Below, piece after piece: positions 57,325-64,000 of a DNA stretch of 64,000 nt (position 1 is the stretch's first letter; every line of letters starts with the position of its first letter). A program made the position numbers and the translations under genes. The stretch is from contig NZ_CP027229.1 in assembly GCF_002999135.1 (NCBI RefSeq), positions 930,001 to 994,000 of the forward strand. The letters run 5' to 3'. The notes under the pieces were generated by a model. It saw only the letters and a program-made list of their open reading frames with translations. It was not told the origin of the DNA and searched no databases. The stretch comes from Capnocytophaga sp. oral taxon 878 (GTDB taxonomy: Bacteria > Bacteroidota > Bacteroidia > Flavobacteriales > Flavobacteriaceae).

Positions 57325-57846
57325 ATGAAAGAGACTAATGAACCTATAGCAGGCATATCGCCTTATGAACGTGGCTATAAGCCCATAGGGTATTTAGAGC
57401 AAATACCCCTATTACGCCTTATAGATGCTGATGAGAAGCTTATAGTGGTAAAAACTACAGAGGCTATGCTAGAAGCACTGCAACTTAGCCATACAGAGCC
57501 TATTTACATAGCTGCTGAAGTGCTTTTGGACGAGATTTCAAAAGAAGAATTTATAAGTAAGTTTGTACCAGATGAACGGCTACGTATTTTAGTAAGCTGT
57601 ACCTCTGACACTTTTGGCATCATAGCCCTGTTACGTAACTTACGTGCTATTTCGGGTAGGCTAACCCAGAACACACAGCTTCGAATTTGCTGTTATATTC
57701 ACTCGTTTGGAGAGTATTTGTATGCCCTTATAGCCCAAACGGATGAGCTTATAGCTGATGAAAGTGAGAGACACCTCATTAGCCCAGAAAACCAACTTTT
57801 ACTTGCCAACACTCTTATTTGCAATACTATAGATCCTTTTTACTAA
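57325..57846 (+). CDS. Hypothetical protein, 173 aa
   Basis: Not recognised. Begins MKETNEPIAG. Soluble, alternating strand/helix character (LIVVKTTEAMLEAL, LLRNLRAISGRL, TQLRICCYIHSFGEYLYAL), no signal peptide. Four Cys are scattered. Sits in the place where mutB would be expected, 128 bases after the mutA-like gene, so the two may be cotranscribed, but the function is unknown. Confidence 0.6.
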   Translation: MKETNEPIAGISPYERGYKPIGYLEQIPLLRLIDADEKLIVVKTTEAMLEALQLSHTEPIYIAAEVLLDEISKEEFISKFVPDERLRILVSCTSDTFGIIALLRNLRAISGRLTQNTQLRICCYIHSFGEYLYALIAQTDELIADESERHLISPENQLLLANTLICNTIDPFY

Positions 57847-57872
57847 TTCTTAATTCTTAATTCTTAATTCTT
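57845..57872 (+). repeat. Heptamer microsatellite in patatin leader
   Basis: Four perfect tandem copies of AATTCTT ending 5 bases before the patatin ATG. A change in copy number would alter the distance between upstream signals and the start. Confidence 0.9.
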
Positions 57873-57877
57873 TATTT

Positions 57878-60103
57878 ATGCGATTATTCACAACTTTTTT
57901 ATTAGTTATTGGCTTTGGATTGAGCAGTATAGCCCAAACTAATAGTGCTACGAAAGATGACATTAAAGTAGGCTTGGTACTGAGCGGAGGTGGCGCTAAA
58001 GGCTTGGCACACATAGGAGTGCTTAAAGTATTGGAAGAGGCTGGCGTACGTATAGACTATATTGGCGGTACGAGTATGGGAGCTATGGTAGGAGCTATGT
58101 ATGCCGCGGGCTATTCGGCTAATGAACTGGACTCCATATTCAGGCAAATGGACTTTGACAAACTACTACAAGATAAAACTTCTAGGAGTGCCAAATCATT
58201 ACACGAACGATATTTGTACGACCGCTATGCCATAGCCCTGCCTTTTAATGATTTTAAAGTGGGGTTACCCCGTGCCGTTTCTAAAGGGCAAAATGTGTAT
58301 AACGAATTTGTTAAGCTATTATACCCTGTAAGTGAAACTTATTACTTCTCACAACTTCCTATTCCTTTTCTTTGTGTAGCTACAGATATTGAAACGGGAA
58401 AGGGAGTAGTACTGGACAGTGGCTTTTTGCCCCAAGCCATTCAGGCTAGTGGTTCATTCCCTTCTTTATTTGACCTAGTAGAAATAGACGGAAAATTCCT
58501 TACTGATGGGGGGATAGCTGATAACTACCCCATAGATGAGATTAAAAAGAAAGGAATGGATATTATTATTGGGGTAGATGTACAGAGTCCGTTATCGAAG
58601 AAAGAAGACATCAGTTCGGTATTGAGTATTTTTTCGCAAATTACTACCTTTCCTATGGCAGATAATATGCCACGCAAGATAAAAGATACGGATATTTATA
58701 TCAAACCAAATATTGATGGTTTTAACGTTATTTCATTTGACAAAGGTGAGACAATAATTAATAACGGGAGGGTTGCTGCTTCATTATTTTTGCCTCGGCT
58801 AAGAGCTATTGCTGCCCAGCAAAAGCAAACTGAAAGACACGAGAAGGTAGAAAAAATAGACTCTATTTACCTAAAAGATGTGCATTTTCACGGGAATGAA
58901 CACTTTACGCGCAGTTACTTACGCGGTAAGTTACACTTAAAATATCTTGACCGTAAAATATCATTCGACCAGCTGAATGAGGGGCTTGCAAACCTAATGG
59001 CTACCAACAACTTCCACTCTATAAACCACCAAATACGCCATACTGATGAGGGTGAGCATATTGACTTTTTCTTGAGGGAGAACCCACAACGCACTTACCT
59101 AAAATTCGGGGTGCATTACGATAACTTGCTTAAAACAAGTTTTATGATGAACTATACCCGTAATTACTTTTTGCAAAATAGTGACTTTCTTTCATTGGAC
59201 GTTATTATTGGCGACAACCCGCGGTACCGTTTTGATTATTTTGTAGATAAGGGTTTTTATATTAGTTATGGATTTACTTCACGCTTTATGCAGTTCAGTA
59301 GGAAGCTGAATACTCGTAGGCTTGCTTACAACACTATTGAGGGCTCGGCTTTGAACCGTATGGATGTGGATGCTTACGACCTTGTGAACCAAGCTTACTT
59401 ACAAACCCTTTTGGGCAATGGTTTTGTGTTTGGTTTGGGCTTAGAACACAGGAAGATACGCTTTGAAGCTGAACAAGTGTATAGTGCGCCTAACAGCCTG
59501 GTATCCTACAAAGAAAACACCCACTTTGGGAGTTTGTATTCTTACATTAAGTACGATAGTTTTGACAACTCTTTCTACCCGACACGTGGTATGCTGCTAA
59601 AATCACATTTTAACCTTTATGCCTTTGCCTCTGGCTATAATCTGAACAAGTTTATTACTGGTAAAACTGAATTGGCTTTCGCCTTTCCGCTTCACGATAG
59701 AATATCGGCACGTGTAGGGCTGGAAGGAGGGGTAACAATAGGACACTCGGATGTTAATTCACTTGACTTTTTCTTTGGGGGATATAACAAGAACATTTTT
59801 GATAACTACAGTAGTTTTTACGGGTATGACTTCCTTAGTTTTGGTGCTAAAAACTATCTGAAATCGGAATTGGTGGTTGATATAAACACTTTTAAGAAAC
59901 AACACCTGTTACTATTGGCTAATATAGCAAAAGCTGACAACAATCTTTTTGAGAGTTTTAAATGGCATAAGTATCCTGACTATTCGGGGTATGGTATAGG
60001 CTACTGTATTGATAGTATTGTGGGGCCTGTAGAGTTGAAATGTACCTATTCACCTGAAATTAGGCAAGCGGTATGGCTGCTGAATATTGGTTATTGGTTC
60101 TAA
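57878..60103 (+). CDS. Patatin-like phospholipase with C-terminal beta-barrel
   Basis: 741 residues with a signal peptide (1-20). The patatin domain (about 28-330) has the oxyanion loop VLSGGGAKGLAHIGV near 34, the nucleophile Ser in GGTSMGAMVG near 67, and the catalytic Asp in TDGGIADNYP near 210. A POTRA-like stretch (about 320-400) and a BamA/Omp85-type barrel (400-741) ending GYWF follow. This is the PlpD/FplA-type (type Vd) layout: the barrel sits in the outer membrane and carries a lipase domain. In relatives the patatin domain is exposed outside; that is inferred here. Confidence 0.9.
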   Translation: MRLFTTFLLVIGFGLSSIAQTNSATKDDIKVGLVLSGGGAKGLAHIGVLKVLEEAGVRIDYIGGTSMGAMVGAMYAAGYSANELDSIFRQMDFDKLLQDKTSRSAKSLHERYLYDRYAIALPFNDFKVGLPRAVSKGQNVYNEFVKLLYPVSETYYFSQLPIPFLCVATDIETGKGVVLDSGFLPQAIQASGSFPSLFDLVEIDGKFLTDGGIADNYPIDEIKKKGMDIIIGVDVQSPLSKKEDISSVLSIFSQITTFPMADNMPRKIKDTDIYIKPNIDGFNVISFDKGETIINNGRVAASLFLPRLRAIAAQQKQTERHEKVEKIDSIYLKDVHFHGNEHFTRSYLRGKLHLKYLDRKISFDQLNEGLANLMATNNFHSINHQIRHTDEGEHIDFFLRENPQRTYLKFGVHYDNLLKTSFMMNYTRNYFLQNSDFLSLDVIIGDNPRYRFDYFVDKGFYISYGFTSRFMQFSRKLNTRRLAYNTIEGSALNRMDVDAYDLVNQAYLQTLLGNGFVFGLGLEHRKIRFEAEQVYSAPNSLVSYKENTHFGSLYSYIKYDSFDNSFYPTRGMLLKSHFNLYAFASGYNLNKFITGKTELAFAFPLHDRISARVGLEGGVTIGHSDVNSLDFFFGGYNKNIFDNYSSFYGYDFLSFGAKNYLKSELVVDINTFKKQHLLLLANIAKADNNLFESFKWHKYPDYSGYGIGYCIDSIVGPVELKCTYSPEIRQAVWLLNIGYWF

Positions 60104-60257
60104 TTAGGGGATAGGAGATAGAGATTAGGGAATAGGAGTTAGGAGATAGAGGATAGAGAGTAGGAGTTAGGAGTTAGGGGATAGGAGTTAGGGAGTAGGA
60201 GTTAGGAGATAGGGGATAGAGATTAGGGGATAGGAGATAGAGATTAGGGGATAGGAG
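60104..60257 (+). repeat. Heptamer minisatellite, 22 units of DTAGRRR
   Basis: Starts the base after the patatin stop codon and runs for 22 units of seven bases, such as TTAGGGG, ATAGGAG, ATAGAGA, GTAGGAG, in strict phase. Every unit holds TAG, and because 7 is not a multiple of 3, all three plus-strand frames are closed. Purine-rich on this strand. It ends directly at a start-less toxin fragment. Confidence 0.95.
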
Positions 60258-60259
60258 TT

Positions 60260-61138
60260 GTATCTAAAAAGGCAGATGATGGTGAGATAAAATATTTAGA
60301 AAAAAAATTAGACAATGTAGCTTCTGATGAGCACTTAGTAGCTGTTATTCCTGATGCTAACAAAACCAAAGCCTTTTTTATTGAAACTAAAAAACAGTTA
60401 GACCTCCATTCTATAAACACTCAGTTAGATAACTTAGGAAAAACTGGAAAACAAATAGCAAACCTTGCTGAAGACCTCTCTAAAAAAACAAACAACATAC
60501 TTACTAAAGCATTCTCCGAAGGCTCTAAATTTATAGATGATAAGAATGAGATACTCGAGAACTATATAGAAGCAGCCTATACTTTTAGAAACCGTCCTGA
60601 TTTATTTCTAAAAAACAGAGAGATTTCTCATAAAACTTTTTCTATTAACAATGAAAAATATGAAATTATAAAACTTCCTGATGGGTTATTAAAAAAAGCT
60701 AAAGAACAAGATAACCTAAAAGAATTTATAAAAACAACAAAACATCACATAAGGAATTACATCACAAAAGAAAAAGCTAATACAGATATAAATAGTTATA
60801 GAATATCTGATGATATATCAGGACCTCTTTATGATATATTTAAAAGTGCTAAAGGGCAATATGAAGTAAAAGTTATTACATTTGGAACAAGTAATACTGC
60901 ATTAACCTTATTAATGCACACCGTTTGGACATATAAAATATATATTCAAGATTATAATAAGGATACAGGAGAACTCACACTTCGATACTATCTTTATGAT
61001 CACTTTGGATTGGATGCTAATGATATTTTTGAACATAGGCAACAGTTTTTTCTTGACTGGTTCATATTACAGCATTTTTATGGATATAAACCTTTTGCTA
61101 CTGAGTTCTGCTTTGATGAAAAAATCATATTAAAATGA
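60260..61138 (+). pseudogene. Toxin C-terminal fragment, DUF3289-like, without a start
   Basis: An open frame of about 290 codons with no ATG until 60914 and a TAG at 60245-60247 in the minisatellite. It translates to VSKKADDGEIKYLEKK and onward, and has a helical middle (QLDNLGKTGKQIANLAEDL). The C-terminal part, TLRYYLYDHFGLDANDI and FFLDWFILQHFYGYKPF, matches my memory of the DUF3289 toxin-like domain. The N-terminal secretion part is missing. The stop codon overlaps the next gene by 4 bases, as in toxin-immunity pairs. I read it as a displaced toxin tip. Confidence 0.65.
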
Positions 61139-61479
61139 AATTTTTAAAAAACATATTATTTGTTATATTTCTAACAAAATTTTGCATAAGGTTTTGGTTG
61201 ATTCTTATTCGATCTATAATGTTTAATAGTAACTTTATAAAAGATTTTTTTCTAAATCCCGATGAATTCCAAGAGTATTTTTATACTACTGATGGGATTA
61301 TGAGGATAATAGGATTTTTTATAGTTTTTATAGTTATTAATCTTTTATTATTTTATCTTTTAAAATACTATATGCGGAAACAGTTTAATAAAAATAATTT
61401 TTACTTTATTTATATTTTTATTGTATTAGTATTAACAGTACCAATATTTAGCTTGCTTAAGTATGTTTTTAATTTATAA
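61135..61479 (+). CDS. Putative membrane immunity protein, 114 aa
   Basis: Overlaps the upstream toxin fragment by ATGA. Three hydrophobic segments (ILFVIFLTKFCIRFWLILI near 7-26, IIGFFIVFIVINLLLFYLL near 58-76, FIYIFIVLVLTVPIFSLL near 91-108). Small multi-pass partners placed this way usually protect against toxins acting at or in the membrane; this role is inferred from position and shape only. Confidence 0.6.
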   Translation: MKFLKNILFVIFLTKFCIRFWLILIRSIMFNSNFIKDFFLNPDEFQEYFYTTDGIMRIIGFFIVFIVINLLLFYLLKYYMRKQFNKNNFYFIYIFIVLVLTVPIFSLLKYVFNL

Positions 61480-61484
61480 AATAG

Positions 61485-61748
61485 TGGGCAAATACTGCAC
61501 TTTCTAACTTTATCAACTTTTTCCGAAAAATAGAAAAAGGTGCTTTAAGTAGCAATGCCGCTATGCGTGAAGGCACACAGCATTTGTTATCCACCTTTAA
61601 GAAAAACCCTAAGAAATATACGCCTGAAAACATTGAGCATTTAGATATGAAGTTTGAAAAAGGTTTAGATGATATCTGTGCTAACTGCCGTTATAACGTG
61701 AAGTTTAGGGAAGGACAAAAACCTTTTACTTGTGTTTTCAGGGATTGA
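61485..61748 (+). pseudogene. Second start-less toxin-like C-terminal fragment
   Basis: Opens right after an in-frame TAG (61482-61484) and reads WANTALSNFINFFRKIEKGA and onward through GTQHLLSTFKKNPKKYTPEN to a stop at 61748 (about 87 codons). Methionine first occurs at 61563. The last part (DDICANCRYNVKF) has two Cys. I do not recognise a family. It is followed 90 bases later by a SUKH-like immunity gene, so it looks like a second orphan toxin tip of unknown activity. Confidence 0.5.
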
Positions 61749-61838
61749 GCAGTACCTTTTATGATTTTTTGATTTTTACCAGACAGTAATAATTTTGAAT
61801 ATCCTTTTATACACCGAAGATACTAAATACTGATTAAA

Positions 61839-62228
61839 ATGAATATTGTAGAGATAGAAAATACTGTAAAGGATTTTTTAGACCTTACATTTATAGGTTT
61901 CTGCTTTGAACTTCCTATTCATATAGAAAATGATTTTTATATTATAGGACTTGATTACGAGGATAAAGTGGGTATTAGCTGTAAAAACAATTCTGTTTAC
62001 TCCCTTTCGGACTCTATTCTTTTTATAAATTCTTCCTTAAAACAATTTATTGATTGCTTATTATTTTTTAATGAAACTTTCAGTTTTGAGGAAGAGTATA
62101 GTGATGCTTTGCGATCTGAAAAAATGAAGGTGATAAGAAATCATTTTTTAAAAATAGACAAAGAGTGTTTGCTTGAAAATACTTGGTGGAGCTATATATT
62201 GGAACAAGTAGAAGATGGTATTTTATAG
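61839..62228 (+). CDS. SUKH-4-like immunity protein, 129 aa
   Basis: Soluble, acidic. The end pattern fits SUKH-4 as I know it: SILFINSSLKQFIDCLLFFNE near residues 54-74, then an EEEYSDALRSEKM helix, and WWSYILEQVEDGIL at the C-terminus. SUKH-4 proteins guard against co-encoded toxins. Placed behind the second toxin fragment, which makes it the likely cognate immunity gene, now without an intact toxin. Confidence 0.65.
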   Translation: MNIVEIENTVKDFLDLTFIGFCFELPIHIENDFYIIGLDYEDKVGISCKNNSVYSLSDSILFINSSLKQFIDCLLFFNETFSFEEEYSDALRSEKMKVIRNHFLKIDKECLLENTWWSYILEQVEDGIL

Positions 62229-62360
62229 GGTTATTTGAGGATGTGATAACTGTAGCCAAAATAGTGGATAAAGGGGGGATGTGGTAGCTATGTAGGATGG
62301 CGAATTGTTCTTAAAATTTAAAAGTGTATTTTTACGTATAAAAAATTGGGTATAAAATTA

Positions 62361-62393
62361 GGGCTGAATCATTTGTAAGATTCAGCCCTTTTC
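62361..62393 (+). terminator. Terminator after immunity gene
   Basis: Perfect GGGCTGAATC / GATTCAGCCC stem with TTTT after it, almost the same stem as at 23999-24026. Confidence 0.75.
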
Positions 62394-62578
62394 ATTTCTT
62401 TTGTACTGGCAAAACTACCAAAGGAAATGCTAATGGGTGGGCGTAGATATTATTTTGGATAGCTGCTATGGGGGCAAAGAAGTTTTTTACTTTATTTTTA
62501 GTGTTTTGGATATTTTGTTGCGAATTATGCAAAAAAAGAGTTGGGAAGAAAGAGGCTGAAATTCAGTAATATAGGTTT

Positions 62579-62780
62579 ACAGTTCGTTTAGAGTTCGTTT
62601 ATCCTTCGTTATAAGTTCGTTTAAAGTAGGTAAAAGATAAGAGGTAAGAGGTAAGAGAGTGAGGTATGTTGGTTGTCAAAAAAACTGATTACTAATGGAT
62701 TATATTTTTATGCTAAAAGTGAGATAAGGGGTATCAATTTTTGAAAGATTGGTAATAAAAATTGGAAAAAAAGTTGTTTT
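62579..62780 (+). repeat. Long dispersed repeat, copy F
   Basis: 11-bp units (AGTTCGTTTAG, AGTTCGTTTATCC, TTCGTTATAAG) then TTTAAAGTAGG, AGGTAAG heptamers, AATGGATTATATTTTT and GATTGGTAATAAAA. Same order as copy A at 2583-2776 on the other strand. It fills part of the 750-base gap before pepD; nothing else is recognisable there except the terminator and the pepD promoter. Confidence 0.85.
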
Positions 62781-62898
62781 CGGCAAAAAAGAGAATTGGT
62801 ATTTAAGAGGCTTATTATTTGGGAGGTATTGGGTGGGGGATGCTTATATTCTTTGCTAAAGAGAGGGAGAGCAGGGATAGAAAATTGTTAATAGTTAC

Positions 62899-62928
62899 TT
62901 GCTAATTGATATTTTTTTAATACCTTTG
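62899..62928 (+). promoter_or_regulatory. Promoter of pepD
   Basis: TTG (62899-62901), 19 bases, TACCTTTG (62921-62928). Confidence 0.75.
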
Positions 62929-62978
62929 TGCCTGAAAAAAGCTGATGAGAAAAAGCTAACAACTAAAAGTTATATATA

Positions 62979-64000
62979 ATGAAAATATCAGAATTAGAAC
63001 CAAAACAGTTATGGGCGAACTTTGCGAGCCTTAATGCCGTGCCTCGCCCCTCAAAGAAAGAAGAGAAAGTAATTGCCTTTATGGTGAACTTTGGGAAAAG
63101 TTTGGGTCTTGATACCTATCAAGACGAAGCGGGCAATGTAATTATTAAGAAACCGGCTTCGGCAGGGATGGAAAGTCGGAAAACGGTAGTATTACAGTCG
63201 CATTTGGATATGGTACACCAAAAAAATAATGATACGGTGTTTGACTTTGCTACTGAAGGTATTAAAATGCTAGTAGATGGCGAGTGGGTATGTGCTGATG
63301 GCACGACTCTTGGAGCTGATAACGGTATAGGGGTCGCGGCCATAATGAGCCTCTTGCAAAGTAAAGATATACCACACCCAGCTATTGAAGCCCTTTTCAC
63401 GATAGATGAAGAAACAGGAATGACCGGTGCTAAAGAACTAAAAGGAGGCTTACTTACTGGGGCTTACCTACTGAACTTGGATACCGAAGAAGATGATGAA
63501 ATAGATATAGGATGTGCTGGGGGTGTGGATGTATCGGCTTTTAGAGAATATGACCTTGTGCCTACGCCAAAAGATTCGGTAGCTTTTACTCTTACCATAA
63601 AAGGGTTGCACGGAGGACATAGTGGTACCGACATACATAAAGGCTATGCCAATGCTAATAAACTGATGAACAGATTACTGTTTGCTTGTACTGAGAAATT
63701 CGGTTTGCATATAGCACAAATAGATGGAGGCGGATTGCGCAATGCAATACCCCGAGAGAGTGTGGCTGTAGTTACCGTAGGCAAAGGTGATGAAGCTGCT
63801 TTTAAAGCAGAGATAGCTACCCTTACAAAACATTTAAAACACGAATTTGCTGGAACTGAACCAAGCCTTACAGTGCTGTTAGAAACAACACCTGTACCTG
63901 AAATGGTGATGGAAGAAGAGGAGCAAGCTGATATACTACGCGCTTTGTATGCGGCTTACAATGGGGTATACAAAATGAGCCAGACTATGGAAGACCTTGT
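62979..64000 (+). CDS. pepD: Aminoacyl-histidine dipeptidase PepD, 3' end outside window
   Basis: M20-family zinc dipeptidase (Xaa-His dipeptidase). Starts MKISELEPKQLWANF and remains open to the last base (about 340 codons). Zinc ligands and catalytic residues are visible: QSHLDMVHQ near residue 74, GTTLGADNGIG near 108, IDEETGMTGA near 141, NLDTEEDDE near 167. The C-terminal part including the last ligand lies beyond the window. Confidence 0.93.
   Translation, partial: MKISELEPKQLWANFASLNAVPRPSKKEEKVIAFMVNFGKSLGLDTYQDEAGNVIIKKPASAGMESRKTVVLQSHLDMVHQKNNDTVFDFATEGIKMLVDGEWVCADGTTLGADNGIGVAAIMSLLQSKDIPHPAIEALFTIDEETGMTGAKELKGGLLTGAYLLNLDTEEDDEIDIGCAGGVDVSAFREYDLVPTPKDSVAFTLTIKGLHGGHSGTDIHKGYANANKLMNRLLFACTEKFGLHIAQIDGGGLRNAIPRESVAVVTVGKGDEAAFKAEIATLTKHLKHEFAGTEPSLTVLLETTPVPEMVMEEEEQADILRALYAAYNGVYKMSQTMEDL

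Noticed and set aside
60104..60257. Minisatellite read as telomere-like or CRISPR-like
   Set aside because: Units are contiguous with no spacers, and G-runs are too variable for a telomere repeat; classed as a minisatellite.

Overview
The window reads as a chromosomal segment of a low-GC member of the Flavobacteriia, most likely Capnocytophaga or a close relative. The genus is inferred from gene content and style and was not tested by a search. Support comes from many Bacteroidota-type promoters (TTTG or TTG, about 19 bases, then TAnnTTTG) in front of housekeeping genes. It also comes from flavobacterial families: DUF4293, the CbpM/DnaJ pair, a long NagB/PIG-L protein and a CTnDOT-like integrase.

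Layout: (1) 0.2-3.6 kb is a minus-strand run of five small unknown or immunity-like genes, ending in a dispersed repeat. (2) 3.8-28.9 kb is mostly core: rsmD, lgt, a zeta-like kinase with a tiny partner, idi, speB, pncA, a degenerate M14 protein, an aminotransferase, yitT, dnaJ/cbpM, yraN, gltX, cysE-cysM, lon, folE, an M3 peptidase and a membrane pyrophosphatase fused to an OmpA domain. (3) 29.4-30.3 kb holds two immunity-like genes. (4) 30.3-39.8 kb is core on the minus strand: gltS, yebC, a CapA-type protein, psd, nagB, yidC and pyrG. (5) 40.3-48.5 kb is accessory. It has a metal-efflux module (small Cys/His protein, RND pump fused to an outer-membrane factor, adaptor) flanked by a near-direct repeat, then a non-coding stretch and a tyrosine recombinase. 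(6) 48.7-60.1 kb is core again: purH, mlaE, an outer-membrane protein, an MMPL-type RND protein, NDH-2, an orphan methylmalonyl-CoA mutase small subunit and a patatin/beta-barrel protein. (7) 60.1-62.2 kb is a cassette graveyard: a heptamer minisatellite, a start-less toxin C-terminal fragment with a membrane immunity candidate, a second start-less fragment and a SUKH-like immunity gene. The window ends inside pepD.

The best regulatory signal is upstream of cysE. A 26-codon leader ORF has tandem Cys codons, a hairpin over those codons, an alternative 8-bp pairing and a terminator directly before cysE. This is the full architecture of a ribosome-mediated cysteine attenuator.

The best unexplained signal is a family of intergenic 11-bp-period repeats (units like TATCCTTCGTT) at six places. 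Two of them are long copies of about 200 bp in inverted orientation near the two ends of the window, each beside an immunity or toxin cluster.
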